A stretch of DNA of 64,000 nt from VYDC01 sp963667515 (lineage in GTDB: Bacteria > Chloroflexota > Dehalococcoidia > UBA2979): NCBI GenBank assembly GCA_963667515.2, contig CAXXXY010000007.1:62001-126000 (forward strand). The letters run 5' to 3'. Numbering within the stretch: the first letter of the stretch is position 1; each line of letters starts with the position of its first letter. The notes beneath the pieces were generated by a model. The model was not told the DNA's origin, ran no database searches, and was given only the letters and a program-made list of their open reading frames with translations. A program made the translations under genes and the position numbers. Shown here piece after piece: positions 29,151 through 38,218 of this stretch.

Positions 29151-30250
29151 CGCCCCCGCCAGCCCCCGGCGTGCCGCGCCGCGCACGCATCAGCGGCGTG
29201 GGCCGCTACCTCCCGGCGCGCGTGCTGACCAACCACGACCTCGAGCGCATGGTCGAGACCAGCGACGCGTGGATCGTCGAGCGCTCCGGCATCCGCGAGC
29301 GCCGCATCGCCGCCGACCACGAAAGCTCCGGCTCCATGGGCGCGCGCGCCGCGGAGGAGGCGCTCGCCACCGCTGGGATCACGGGCGCCGACGTCGACCT
29401 CGTGGTCGCCGCCACCTGCACGCCCGACGGGATGTTCCCCGCCACCGCCACGGTGATCCAGGACGCGATCGGCGCCCGCCACGCCGGCAGTTTCGACGTC
29501 AACTCGGCGTGCACCGGCTTCCTGACCGCGCTCTCCGTAGGCACGCAGTTCGTCGTGAGCGGCTCGTCGAGGCGCGTGCTGGTGGTCGGCACCGAGACGC
29601 TGTCGGGCATCGTCGACTGGACGGATCGCGGCACCTGCGTGCTCTTCGGCGACGGCGCGGGCGCCGTGCTGCTGGAGCCCGCGCCCGAGGGCGAGCCCGG
29701 CGGCCTCGACACCCCGGTGCTGCGCTCCGACGGCGCGCTCGGCGAGCTGCTCTACGCGCAGGGCCCGGCGTCGCCGCGACCCGGCAGAGGCGCCCCCGGC
29801 TCACCCGGCGGCGCGGAGCTGGAGGCGCTCGCGAGCTGCATCGTGATGGACGGGCGCAACGTCTTCCGCCACGCCGTCACGGCGATGACCGAGGCGGCGC
29901 AGGAGAGCCTCGCGCGCGCCGGCCTCGGCATCGACGAGGTGGCGCTGTGCATCCCGCACCAGGCGAACGTGCGCATCCTCTCCGCCTTCGCGCGCAACCT
30001 CGGCCTGCCCGAGGAGCGCGTCTACATGAACCTCGAGCGCTACGGCAACACGTCGGCGGCGAGCATCCCGATCGCGCTGGCCGAGGCCTGCGCCGAGGGG
30101 CGGCTCGCGCCCGGCGACCGCGTGCTGATGGTCGCCTTCGGCGCCGGCCTCACCTGGGGCGCGACGGTGGTGGAGTGGGCCGGCGTGCGTGCGCACGGCG
30201 CGCTCGCCCCCGTGCCCAGCGCGCTCGCCGCTGCCGCTGCCGGCGGCTGA
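29147..30250 (+). CDS. fabH: 3-oxoacyl-ACP synthase III (KASIII)
   Basis: 367 residues. It condenses an acyl-CoA starter with malonyl-ACP to begin fatty-acid synthesis. The catalytic Cys is in NSACTGFLTAL, His in CIPHQANVRIL and Asn in YGNTSAASIPIAL. The N-terminus ISGVGRYLPARVLTN is typical. The ATG overlaps the sigma-factor stop (ATGA), so it is coupled to it; pairing a sigma factor with fabH hints at regulated membrane lipid supply. A Pro/Gly-rich insertion (residues ~205-225) and an Ala-rich tail are extra to the family core. Confidence 0.93.
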   Translation: MTPPPAPGVPRRARISGVGRYLPARVLTNHDLERMVETSDAWIVERSGIRERRIAADHESSGSMGARAAEEALATAGITGADVDLVVAATCTPDGMFPATATVIQDAIGARHAGSFDVNSACTGFLTALSVGTQFVVSGSSRRVLVVGTETLSGIVDWTDRGTCVLFGDGAGAVLLEPAPEGEPGGLDTPVLRSDGALGELLYAQGPASPRPGRGAPGSPGGAELEALASCIVMDGRNVFRHAVTAMTEAAQESLARAGLGIDEVALCIPHQANVRILSAFARNLGLPEERVYMNLERYGNTSAASIPIALAEACAEGRLAPGDRVLMVAFGAGLTWGATVVEWAGVRAHGALAPVPSALAAAAAGG

Positions 30251-30373
30251 GCGAGCCCCGCCCGCGACCCGACGCGGCGCCCATCCTCGCGCTCATGGCG
30301 GCTTGGCCGGCCCGGCCGTAGCATCCGGCCGAGCGGCAGGCGGAGCTGCGGCGAGCGACTCACAGGGGGTGGC

Positions 30374-31057
30374 GTGGACATCAGCTGGCTCGGCTTCGCG
30401 GCCCTGCGCGTGCGCACCCGCACCGCCAGCGTGGTGATGGAGCCCGCCGCGCGCTCCGCCGGCGTCGACATGGGTCGCCCGACGGCCGACATCGTCACGA
30501 TGAGCCACGACCACCCCTCGCACGCGCACGTCGCCGGCGTCCGCGGCGAGCCGATCGTGCTGACCCGCCCCGGCGAGTACGAGATCCAGGGCGTGCAGCT
30601 GCTGGGGGTGGCGACGCACCTGGCCCCGCCGCCTGCTGCGGGCGACGGCGATGTGCGCGACTGCGAGGCGCCCGACGCCGAGCCCGCCGCGAGCCCGGGC
30701 GGGCGGAACGTCGTCTTCGTGCTGGAGGCAGAGCAGCTGCGGCTGGCGCACCTCGGCGGCATGGGCACGCCGCCGACCAGCGAGGAGGCGGAGCAGCTCG
30801 CGGGCGTCGACGTGCTGGTGGTGCCGGTGGGCGGCGAGAGCGCGCTCGCGACCGGCGCCGCCGCGCGGCTCACGCGGCAGCTCGAGCCGCGGGTCGTGAT
30901 CCCCGTCTGCCACACCGGCGACGCGAGCGACGAGGGGCTGGCCACCTACGTCACGGCGCTGGGCCTGGAGGCGGAGGCGCCGGTCTCGCGGCTCTCGCTC
31001 CAGCGCCGCGGCCTCAGCGACGCGACGCGCGTGCTGCTGCTGGAGTCGCGCGGCTAG
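30374..31057 (+). CDS. metallo-beta-lactamase-fold hydrolase (UPF0173-like)
   Basis: 227 residues from GTG 30374, preceded by GGGGGTGGC. ISWLGFAALRVRT at the start and SHDHPSHAHV (metal site) near residue 45 match small zinc hydrolases of the beta-lactamase fold. GEYEIQGVQLLGVATH and LAHLGGMG follow, and the end contains PVCHTGD. The second metal motif is altered relative to classic HxHxDH. The substrate is unknown and the enzyme is presumed cytoplasmic. It stands alone between fabH and the peptidase gene. Confidence 0.8.
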   Translation: MDISWLGFAALRVRTRTASVVMEPAARSAGVDMGRPTADIVTMSHDHPSHAHVAGVRGEPIVLTRPGEYEIQGVQLLGVATHLAPPPAAGDGDVRDCEAPDAEPAASPGGRNVVFVLEAEQLRLAHLGGMGTPPTSEEAEQLAGVDVLVVPVGGESALATGAAARLTRQLEPRVVIPVCHTGDASDEGLATYVTALGLEAEAPVSRLSLQRRGLSDATRVLLLESRG

Positions 31058-31185
31058 CGAGCCGCGGCGCGGCCCCCCTCGACGGAGGCGCGCGAACAGC
31101 ACCGACGACCACGGGCTCAGCGACGGGCGCGCGGCTTCGATGGGAGGCGCGGCTCAGCGTCGCGCAGCGACCCCGGTCGCTGCGG

Positions 31186-32427
31186 CTACGGCAAGAACTG
31201 CAGCGGGTTCAGCAGGAAGCCGTTGCGGTAGAGCTCGAAGTGCAGGTGCGGCCCCGTCGAGCGGCCGGTGTTGCCGGACACGCCGATGATCTGCCCCTGC
31301 TCCACCAACTCGCCCAGCGACACGTAGAGCTGCGAGAGGTGCGCGTAGCGCGTCTCGTAGCCGCCGCCGTGCACGACGTCGATGTAGAGGCCGTAGGAGC
31401 AGCACGGCTCGCCGCCCGCGAAGACGACCTGCCCGGCCTGCGCGGCGGACACATGGACGAACGACGCGTTGATGTCGATCCCCAGCGGGTGCCGCGGCCC
31501 GTAGAACGAGGTGAGGACGTCGACGACGGGCCAGATGAAGCCCGTAACCGAGGGGTCGCGGTTCACGAAGTCCGGCGCGCCCACCGAGGGGCGCAGCGTG
31601 GGCGCCGGCCTCGGCAGCCGCTTGCCGCCCACCACCAGCAGCGTCTCGCCGTTCCGCAGCAGGTTGGGGTCGGAGATGTTGTTGGTGGGGAAGGCGATCA
31701 CCCGCGCGACCTCGGCCTCGTAGGTGCTGGTGATGTCGGTCAGCGTCTCGCCCAGCCGCACGTCGTGGAGGATGCCCTCGACGCTGGGGACGCGCAGCCG
31801 GTCGCCGACCGTCAGCAGGTCGGCGTCGCTCACGATGTCGATGTTGTTCCAGAGGATGAAGTCCGAGGCGATGCCGAAGCGCTGCGCGATGCCCAGCACC
31901 GTGTCGCCGGACTGCACCTCGTAGCGGAAGAACTTCGGGAGCTGCTGCGGCGCGCGCGAGCCGACGATCTCGGTGGGCTCGACGGCCGCGCGTCGCGTCT
32001 CCGCCAGCACCGCCAGCGCCAGCTCCGTCCCGTCCTCGGCGAGCAGCATGCTGCCCGCCGCCACGGGCGGGGCGACCACAGTCAGCGGGACGGGGAGCGA
32101 CTCCAGCTCGCGCACTGTGGAGGCGGGGGCGGCGGCCGCGAGGCCGGGGATCGTGAGCCGTTGCAGCCGCAGCGCGGGCGCCGCGCCGACCTCGGGGAGC
32201 GGCGCCCCGGGCAGCACGCCCGCGGCGAGCACCAGCGCGCCGACGATGGCGAGCATCCCGCCGTGGTGCGCGAGCCGACGGTATGCGGAGAGCGGGCCGC
32301 GGCCCGCAGCCGGGTGGCGGTGCGCGCGGAGCAGGGCGCGCGGGCGTCGACGACGCGGCGGTGGTGAGATCGTCCCCGGTATCGGCTCTCTCCTCCGATG
32401 GGGGCTGGCCCCACCCTGGCCTGCCAC
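31186..32427 (-). CDS. LysM and M23 (LytM) domain cell-wall peptidase
   Basis: About 413 residues from GTG 32427; a start at a later ATG just before MLAIVGALVLAAGVL (residue ~58) is also possible. A basic N-terminus and one membrane segment anchor it outside the cell. Two LysM units bind peptidoglycan (RYEVQSGDTVLGIAQRFGI and HDVRLGETLTDITSTYEAEV). The M23 zinc endopeptidase domain has GPRHPLGIDI, YAHLSQLYV and TGPHLHFELY, so the metal ligands are complete. Its likely role is peptidoglycan remodelling during growth or division. Confidence 0.92.
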   Translation of the reverse strand: MAGQGGASPHRRREPIPGTISPPPRRRRPRALLRAHRHPAAGRGPLSAYRRLAHHGGMLAIVGALVLAAGVLPGAPLPEVGAAPALRLQRLTIPGLAAAAPASTVRELESLPVPLTVVAPPVAAGSMLLAEDGTELALAVLAETRRAAVEPTEIVGSRAPQQLPKFFRYEVQSGDTVLGIAQRFGIASDFILWNNIDIVSDADLLTVGDRLRVPSVEGILHDVRLGETLTDITSTYEAEVARVIAFPTNNISDPNLLRNGETLLVVGGKRLPRPAPTLRPSVGAPDFVNRDPSVTGFIWPVVDVLTSFYGPRHPLGIDINASFVHVSAAQAGQVVFAGGEPCCSYGLYIDVVHGGGYETRYAHLSQLYVSLGELVEQGQIIGVSGNTGRSTGPHLHFELYRNGFLLNPLQFLP

Positions 32428-32482
32428 TCGGTCGTTCCGACCCCGTGTGTGACGCTCGTCGCAATCGACGCCGAACCGGGAA

Positions 32483-32506
32483 AGTGTAGCACGGTGTTAT
32501 GCTACG
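32483..32506 (-). promoter_or_regulatory. extended -10 promoter with an inverted repeat
   Basis: Minus strand TGCTACACT (TG-n plus -10 TACACT) lies 56 bases before the peptidase GTG. The region also forms the dyad GTAGCA-8 bases-TGCTAC (32487-32506), overlapping the promoter like an operator. No good -35 is visible. Confidence 0.45.
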
Positions 32507-32656
32507 GGCGCCTGATGCGCGGCACCCCCCGCGGCCGCCCGACGGCTCCCGCTCGACGCGATTATCGGCGCCCGCGCGACGCCCCCGCATCCGGCGAACC
32601 ACGCGAGCGCACGGCGATCGCGGTCGGGTCGCCGCGCTCGCCGCGCTCGCCGCGCC

Positions 32657-33031
32657 TCAGAGGAGCGCGAGCGTGAGCGCGCCCCGCGCCAGCGAGGCGA
32701 CGAGGATCGCCCCGAGGACGAGGAGCGACGCGCGCGTGCGGAACTCGGAGTGACCGAGCGCGAGCAGGCCCGCGTGCAGCGCGAACGCCGCCAGGCCCGC
32801 GGCGCTGACCACCAGCGAGATCGCGAGCCCCGCATCACCCCCTCGGTCGACGAGCACCAGGCCGCCGAGCCGCAGGGCGAGCAGCGGCACGTGGAGCAGG
32901 AGAAAGAGCGCGATGCCGCCGGGCAGTCGCAGCAGCCGCTACTCGTGCCAGTAGGCGGAGTCGATCTCGTGGACGGTCAGCAGCACCGCGTTCGCGCCGT
33001 AGAGCCAGAGCAGCGCCTCGTGGCCGCTCAC
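32657..33031 (-). pseudogene. DUF6713-like four-helix membrane protein interrupted by an amber codon
   Basis: From GTG 33031 the protein reads SGHEALLWLYGANAVLLTVHEIDSAYWHE, then TAG at 32939-32941, then RLLRLPGGIALFLLLHVPL in the same frame and two more hydrophobic helices. It ends in TGA at 32657. Related proteins have EIDSAYWxEW followed by LPGGI, so TAG replaces Trp (TGG). Repaired, it has 124 residues and about four membrane helices. Function is unknown. The downstream half keeps its hydrophobic pattern with no further lesions, so the mutation is recent, or it is a sequencing error. Confidence 0.75.
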
Positions 33032-33162
33032 CCCGACGGCCTCGGCTCGGATCTCAGGGGAAGCCCTCTCCCGCGGGACCGTCGCCGCTCGCCGGGCGCC
33101 GTCTCGCAGGCACCCCGCGGCGCACGCGGAAGCCCCTCGAGTGCGGCGGAACGCTGCCTGCC

Positions 33163-34929
33163 CTAGACGGGCTCCGTCTTGAGCGAGCCGAGGAACTCCT
33201 CGTTGCTCTCGGTGCGGGAGACACGGTCGATCACGCGCTCGGTGGCGTCCTCGCTGTTGTCCTCCATTATCGAGGCCATGCGGCGCAGCAGCCACACCTG
33301 GCGCAGCTCCTCTTCGCTGAAGAGCAGATCCTCGCGACGGGTGGAGGAAGCGAGCACGTCGATGGCGGGGTAGACCCGCTTCTCGGCGAGGCGACGGACC
33401 AGCCGCACCTCCATGTTCCCGGTGCCCTTGAACTCCTCGAAGATCACGTCGTCCATGCGCGAGCCCGTCTCCACGAGGCAGGTCGCGACGATGGTCAGGG
33501 AGCCGCCCTCCTCCGTGTTGCGCGCGGCGCCGAAGAAGCGCTTGGGCGGGTAGAGCGCGATCGGGTCCATGCCGCCGGAGAGCGTGCGGCCGCTGGTGGG
33601 CATCGCGAGGTTGTAGGCGCGCGCCAGCCGCGTGACCGAGTCCATGAGGATCACGACGTCCGTGCCGCCCTCGACGAGGCGCTTGGCGCGCTCCAGCGCG
33701 ACCTCGGAGACGCGGGTGTGGTCTTCGACCGGCTCGTCGAAGGTGGAGGCGACCACCTCGCCGCGCACCGATCGCCGCATGTCCGTGACCTCCTCCGGCC
33801 GCTCGCCGATGAGCAGGACCATGAGGTGGATGTCCGGGTGGTTCGCCGTGATACCGTGCGCGATCGACTTCAGGAGCATCGTCTTGCCCGCCTTGGGCGG
33901 CGAGACGATGAGGGCGCGCTGCCCGCGCCCGATCGGCGCGAAGAGATCGACGAGGCGCTGCGACAGCTCTTCGGGAGTCGTCTCGAGCATCAGCTTGCGG
34001 TTCGGGAAGATCGCCGTCAGATCCTCGAAGTTGGGGCGGCGCTTCGCCTGCTCCGGCTCGATGCCGTTGACGGCCTCCACGCGCAGCAGGCCGTAGTACT
34101 TCTCCTGGTCCTTCGGCTGCCGCACCTGCCCGGTGACGTAGTCGCCCGAGCGCAGGCCGAAGCGGCGCACCTGCGACTGCGAGACGTAGACGTCGCTGGG
34201 ACCGGGCACGAAGCGGTCGCCGCGGAGGAAGCCGAAGCCATCGTCCACGACGGCGAGCACGCCACCCGAGTAGATGGTGCCGTTGCGCTCCGCCTGACCC
34301 TGCAGGATGCGGAAGATCAGCTCCGGCTTCGACATCGCCGCGGCCTCGCTGACAGCGAGCCCCTCGGCGACGACGATGAGCTCGTCGCGCCCCTGCCGCT
34401 CGAGGTCCGCGATGTTGAGCGGCGGCACGTTCGAGGCACGCGGCGGAGGCGGCTGCTCCTCGTCATCGTCGTCGTTGGGCAGCCGCGACTCGCGCGAGCC
34501 CTCGCGGCCCCCCTCGCGACCGTTGCGCGCGCCGCGACCGCGGCCGCGCGTGGCGCGGCCCGCGCCGCGCGCTCCCCGCGGGGCGCGCTCGCCCGTGCCC
34601 TCGCCGGTGCGCGCCTCGGAGCGCTCCGCGAGCGCCGGCCCGCCGCCCTCGTCGCCCTCGCCCATGCCCTCGCTGTCTTCGCTCACCATGACGTTCCGTT
34701 CCGCACTCGGTGCCTCATTCGCTGGGGTGGGGCTCACTGGCGCTGCGCTCGCTGGCGCTGCGCTCGCTGGCGCTGCGTTCATTCGCGTCGCGTTCGTCGC
34801 CACGCGCTCGTCCCCGGACGGCGCGCCCTCACCGCGACCGTTCCCCGCGGGAGCGTCGGCGGCACCGCGAGCGTCGTCGACGGCATCCGTCGACGCATCC
34901 GCGTGCCCGCGTACATGGGTGTCTGCCAT
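33163..34929 (-). CDS. rho: transcription termination factor Rho
   Basis: 588 residues, against about 420 in short Rho proteins. The first ~170 residues are a disordered extension: Ala/Pro/Ser repeats, then an RG-rich basic stretch (GAGRATRGRGRGARNGREGGREG), then an acidic patch. The Rho core follows: RNA-binding cold-shock fold (GFGFLRGDRFVPGPSDVYVS), Walker A (SPPKAGKTMLLKSIA), Walker B (DVVILMDSVTRLARAYN) and the Q/R-loop region. Long basic N-terminal insertions are known in Rho of GC-rich bacteria, where they help bind RNA. An AT-containing promoter lies 67 bases upstream. Confidence 0.96.
   Translation of the reverse strand: MADTHVRGHADASTDAVDDARGAADAPAGNGRGEGAPSGDERVATNATRMNAAPASAAPASAAPVSPTPANEAPSAERNVMVSEDSEGMGEGDEGGGPALAERSEARTGEGTGERAPRGARGAGRATRGRGRGARNGREGGREGSRESRLPNDDDDEEQPPPPRASNVPPLNIADLERQGRDELIVVAEGLAVSEAAAMSKPELIFRILQGQAERNGTIYSGGVLAVVDDGFGFLRGDRFVPGPSDVYVSQSQVRRFGLRSGDYVTGQVRQPKDQEKYYGLLRVEAVNGIEPEQAKRRPNFEDLTAIFPNRKLMLETTPEELSQRLVDLFAPIGRGQRALIVSPPKAGKTMLLKSIAHGITANHPDIHLMVLLIGERPEEVTDMRRSVRGEVVASTFDEPVEDHTRVSEVALERAKRLVEGGTDVVILMDSVTRLARAYNLAMPTSGRTLSGGMDPIALYPPKRFFGAARNTEEGGSLTIVATCLVETGSRMDDVIFEEFKGTGNMEVRLVRRLAEKRVYPAIDVLASSTRREDLLFSEEELRQVWLLRRMASIMEDNSEDATERVIDRVSRTESNEEFLGSLKTEPV
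34731..34778. repeat. 15-base tandem repeat in the rho N-terminal coding region
   Basis: CTGGCGCTGCGCTCG-type units occur three times in tandem, encoding the ASAAP repeats of the Rho extension. The length is a multiple of three, so copy-number change would keep the frame. Confidence 0.75.
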
Positions 34930-34995
34930 GAGCTACGTAGTTCGTCTCGGACCGGAGAATGGGGACGCGGCCGGCAGGCTGCCGCCGCGGCTTCT

Positions 34996-35025
34996 ATGAT
35001 ACCCACTTGCGATGGCCTCTCACAA
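34996..35025 (-). promoter_or_regulatory. sigma-70-type promoter of rho
   Basis: Minus strand -35 TTGTGA (35020-35025), an 18-base spacer and -10 TATCAT (34996-35001). The start of transcription would lie about 60 bases before the rho ATG. Confidence 0.65.
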
Positions 35026-35154
35026 GGAGGGTCGGCACCGGCCGCCCCTGCGCACGCCGTGTCCCGATCAGGGACGCCCCGCATCTCTCGCCGCCCACAC
35101 CCCCATACGCCGCTCCCCGGCCGGCTGCTCGGCGCCTCGCCGGCGGGCTGGCGC

Positions 35155-35619
35155 TCAGAACGGCTTGAACACCGGCAGCCACGCCATCACTGGCACGGTG
35201 GCCACGATCAGCACCCCGAACACCAGCGGCACGTTGTCCGCCAGCGCCTCGCGCAGCTCGGGCGTCTCCCGCCCGTCGCGACGCGCGACACGCGCCAGCA
35301 GCTCCACGCGCCGCAGCCCCACCGCGAACAGCGGCAGGAAGAGGAAGACGTGCAGCGCGAAGAGCGCCTCCAGCGCCACCAACCAGCCGGTGGTCACGGG
35401 GTTCCAGTCCTCGGCGGCGGCCCACGCGAAGCCCGTGAGCGCCGTCGCGATGGTCCCCGGCACCAGCCACAGCGACTGGTTGCCGCGCGCCTGCATCAGG
35501 AGCAGCGTCTTCTCCTCGATCGGCTGCGTGCGCCACGCCCGCAGGACGGGGACCACCGTGCTCCCGATGCCCGCCATCATCCAGAACAGGGCGAGCATGT
35601 GCAGGAGCCGCAGCGTCAC
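35155..35619 (-). CDS. DUF2269-like integral membrane protein
   Basis: 154 residues from GTG 35619, which overlaps the pyrG stop (GTGA). About four hydrophobic helices are visible: LLHMLALFWMMAGIGSTVV, SLWLVPGTIATALTGFAWAA, LVALEALFALHVFLFLPLF and VPLVFGVLIVATVPVMAWL. A His in the first helix and the overall pattern resemble DUF2269/CopD-like proteins. A protein of similar build is encoded at 43737. Function is unknown; translational coupling to pyrG is probably incidental. Confidence 0.7.
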   Translation of the reverse strand: MTLRLLHMLALFWMMAGIGSTVVPVLRAWRTQPIEEKTLLLMQARGNQSLWLVPGTIATALTGFAWAAAEDWNPVTTGWLVALEALFALHVFLFLPLFAVGLRRVELLARVARRDGRETPELREALADNVPLVFGVLIVATVPVMAWLPVFKPF

Positions 35620-37289
35620 CCGCGGCTCGCCCCGAGCCCGGCCGCGCCGGCATCGGTGGCGGCGACGGCCGCCGCCGCGGGCAGGCGGCCGCGCGCGTAG
35701 TCGATCGCCGCGCCGACGAAGTCGCGGAAGAGCGGGTTGGGCCGCCCGGGGCGCGAGGTGAACTCCGGGTGGAACTGCGCGCCCACCATCCACGGGTGGT
35801 CGACCAGCTCCACGATCTCCACGAGCTGCCCGTCCAGGGTGTGCCCGGCCGCGCGTAGCCCGTGGCGCTCCAGCGCCGGGAAGAGCGCGCCGTTCACCTC
35901 GTAGCGGTGGCGGTGACGCTCCCGCACCACGTCCTGCCCGTAGGCGGCGTGGGCGCGCGTGCCCGGCACCAGCCGGCAGTCGTAGCCGCCCAGACGCATC
36001 GTCCCGCCCAGCTCGTGCACGCCCTGCTGCTCGGAGAGCAGCGAGATGACGGGGAACGGCGTGCGCGGATCCGCCTCGGTGGTGTTGGCCTCGGGCATGC
36101 CGGCGACGTTGCGCGCGAACTCGCAGACCAGCATCTGCATCCCCAGGCAGTCGCCGAGGTAGGGGATGCGCTGCTCCCGAGCGTGGCGCACGGCCGCGAT
36201 CTTCCCCTCCAGCCCGCGATCGCCGAAGCCGGGGCAGAGCAGGATGCCGTCCACGTCGCCGATCACCTCGGCGGGCTCGCGCGACTCCAGCTCCTCCGAG
36301 TGCACCCACACCGCTTCCATCCGCGCCCCGTGGTGCACCGCCGCGTGCGCCAGCGCCTCCTTGATGGAGAGGTAGGCGTCGTGCAGCTCCACGTACTTGC
36401 CGACGATGGCGATGCGCACGATCTCCGCCGGGCTGCGCTGGCGCGCCACGAAGGCGCGCCACTCGTCGAGGTCCGGCCGGCGCGGCGGCAGGTCGAGCGA
36501 TCGCGCGACGATGCTCGATAGCCACGCCGTCTCCAGGATCAGCGGCACCTCGTAGATGGAGTCGGCGGTCTCCAGCGGGATCACCGCCTCCTTCTCCACG
36601 TTGCAGAAGAGCGAGAGCTTCTCGCGCAGCGCCTCGTCCACGGGCTGGTCGGCGCGCGTCACCAGCACGTCGGGCTGAATGCCGTAGGAGCGCAGCTCGC
36701 GCACGGAGTGCTGCGTGGGCTTGGTCTTGAGCTCGCGGGTGGCATGGATGTAGGGCAGCAGCGTGACGTGGATCGACATCGTCTCGTGCACGGGGAGCGC
36801 ATAGCGCACCTGGCTGATCGCCTCGAGGAAGGGCTGGCCCTCCATGTCGCCGACGGTGCCGCCGACCTCGACGATCACGATCTCGGCCTCGAGCGCCTGC
36901 CCGGCGAGCCGGATGCGGCGCCGGATCTCGTTCGTGATGTGCGGGATCGCCTGGATCGTGCCGCCCAGGTAGTCGCCGCGGCGCTCCTTGCGGATCACCT
37001 CCTCGAAGACCTGCCCGGTGGAGGTGGAGTTGGTGGCGCGGAAGTCGGTGTCGAGGAAGCGCTCGTAGTGACCGAGGTCGAGGTCGGTCTCGGCGCCGTC
37101 GTCGGTGACGAAGACCTCGCCGTGCTGGTAGGGCGACATCGTGCCGGGGTCGACGTTGATGTAGGGGTCGAGCTTGAGGATGGAGACGGAGTGCCCGCTG
37201 GACTTGAGGATGCGCCCCAGCGAGGCGGTGACGATGCCCTTGCCCACGGAGCTGACGACGCCGCCCGTGACGAAGATGTACTTGGTCAT
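35616..37289 (-). CDS. pyrG: CTP synthase
   Basis: 557 residues. It converts UTP to CTP with ammonia from glutamine. The N-terminal amidoligase domain has KYIFVTGGVVSSVGKGIVTAS, DPYINVDPGTMSPYQHGEVFV and the IEVGG-type VIVEVGGTVGDMEGQPF. The C-terminal glutaminase has the oxyanion loop LLCPGFGDRG, the catalytic Cys in YLGDCLGMQ (usually GICLGMQ) and the His-Glu pair in AQFHPEFTSRPG. A short Ala-rich tail follows the last domain. All catalytic residues are present. Confidence 0.97.
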   Translation of the reverse strand: MTKYIFVTGGVVSSVGKGIVTASLGRILKSSGHSVSILKLDPYINVDPGTMSPYQHGEVFVTDDGAETDLDLGHYERFLDTDFRATNSTSTGQVFEEVIRKERRGDYLGGTIQAIPHITNEIRRRIRLAGQALEAEIVIVEVGGTVGDMEGQPFLEAISQVRYALPVHETMSIHVTLLPYIHATRELKTKPTQHSVRELRSYGIQPDVLVTRADQPVDEALREKLSLFCNVEKEAVIPLETADSIYEVPLILETAWLSSIVARSLDLPPRRPDLDEWRAFVARQRSPAEIVRIAIVGKYVELHDAYLSIKEALAHAAVHHGARMEAVWVHSEELESREPAEVIGDVDGILLCPGFGDRGLEGKIAAVRHAREQRIPYLGDCLGMQMLVCEFARNVAGMPEANTTEADPRTPFPVISLLSEQQGVHELGGTMRLGGYDCRLVPGTRAHAAYGQDVVRERHRHRYEVNGALFPALERHGLRAAGHTLDGQLVEIVELVDHPWMVGAQFHPEFTSRPGRPNPLFRDFVGAAIDYARGRLPAAAAVAATDAGAAGLGASRG

Positions 37290-37450
37290 CCCACCCCTGT
37301 CATGCCGGCCGCGGGCGCTGTCCGTAGGGGACCGCGGTACCTCGTGGCCGCCGGGGAGAGATTCAGAGTGCCCCGGCTACCGCGGGACATCGGCATCATC
37401 TCGGCGGCCCCCGGCAGTGTCAACGCGAGGCCCTGCGCGGCGTCGCCGGC

Positions 37451-37798
37451 TCACGCGTGGGCCGACGCGAAGAGCGCCGGGTAGGCGGGCACCGCGAGCT
37501 CCAGCGCCGCCACCTCCGCGAGCGCCACCCACGTGATCTCGGTGTGCTCCGCGGGCTGGAGGTTCCGCGGCGTGCCGCGCCACTGCGTCACGCGGTAAAG
37601 GTGGAAGGCCAGGAGAGCGGCGCCCGTCGCGGGCAGGACCGCGAGCTCGCGATAGTGCAGCAGGATGACGCCGAGCTCCTCGGTCAGCTCGCGGACGAGC
37701 GTCTCCCCCGGGGTCTCGCGGCCCTCGCTGCGGCCGCCGGGCACGTCCCAGAGGCCGGGATACCCGGCCCTCGATGGCGAGCGCTTCGCCAGCAGCAC
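37451..37798 (-). CDS. NUDIX hydrolase
   Basis: At least 115 residues. The NUDIX box is complete: GLWDVPGGRSEGRETPGETLVRELTEELGV matches GX5EX7REUXEEXGU, seen across residues ~15-45. The GTG at 37798 would drop the first strand; the same frame continues upstream as IPSSDAPRFAAGGLLVRGDEV without a canonical start. The true start may be a CTG or lie inside the MoaD-like gene. It probably hydrolyses oxidised or capped nucleotides. Residues after the box (FHLYRVTQWRGTPRNLQPAEHTEITWV) resemble MutT-type proteins. Confidence 0.85.
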   Translation of the reverse strand: MLLAKRSPSRAGYPGLWDVPGGRSEGRETPGETLVRELTEELGVILLHYRELAVLPATGAALLAFHLYRVTQWRGTPRNLQPAEHTEITWVALAEVAALELAVPAYPALFASAHA

Positions 37799-37850
37799 TT
37801 CGTCGCCGCGAACAAGCAGTCCGCCTGCCGCGAAGCGCGGCGCGTCGCTG

Positions 37851-38150
37851 CTAGGGATGGCGATGGCGCCGCCGCGGGGGGCGGACGGCGGGCTCGCAGC
37901 CGCCCACCATCGGGATCACGAGCTCGACGGTGTCGCCGTCGTCGAGGGGTTGCGAGTGGGGGCGCTGCTCGCCGTTGACCATCGTGAGGATCGCCTGCGC
38001 CTCCTCGCCGCGGAAGCCCTCGCGCGTCACGACGTCCCCGGCGCGCATCCCCTCCTCGTAAGCGAGGCGCAGCCGCATCTCGCCCGAGCGCGCGCGCTCG
38101 GCGAGGATGTCCGGCATGCGCACCTCGATCACGGGCACCTCGATCGCCAC
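37851..38150 (-). CDS. MoaD/ThiS-like beta-grasp protein with a C-terminal tail
   Basis: 99 residues from GTG 38150. The strand pattern IEVPVIEVRMPDIL, RAGDVVTREGFR, AILTMVNGEQRPHSQPLDDGDTVELVIPMVGG is that of ubiquitin-fold sulfur carriers, which normally end in Gly-Gly. Here GG is followed by a 15-residue Arg/Pro-rich tail (CEPAVRPPRRRHRHP), so the Gly-Gly would have to be freed by a protease, or the protein is not a sulfur donor. No moeB/thiF-like gene is nearby. It overlaps the upstream extension of the NUDIX frame, suggesting coupling. Confidence 0.7.
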   Translation of the reverse strand: MAIEVPVIEVRMPDILAERARSGEMRLRLAYEEGMRAGDVVTREGFRGEEAQAILTMVNGEQRPHSQPLDDGDTVELVIPMVGGCEPAVRPPRRRHRHP

Positions 38151-38218
38151 GCGCGCGGCGCGCAGCCTTGCCGCCGCAGGGGCGCGGGCCTAGCCTGACT
38201 CTCCCCACCCGCGCGCCG

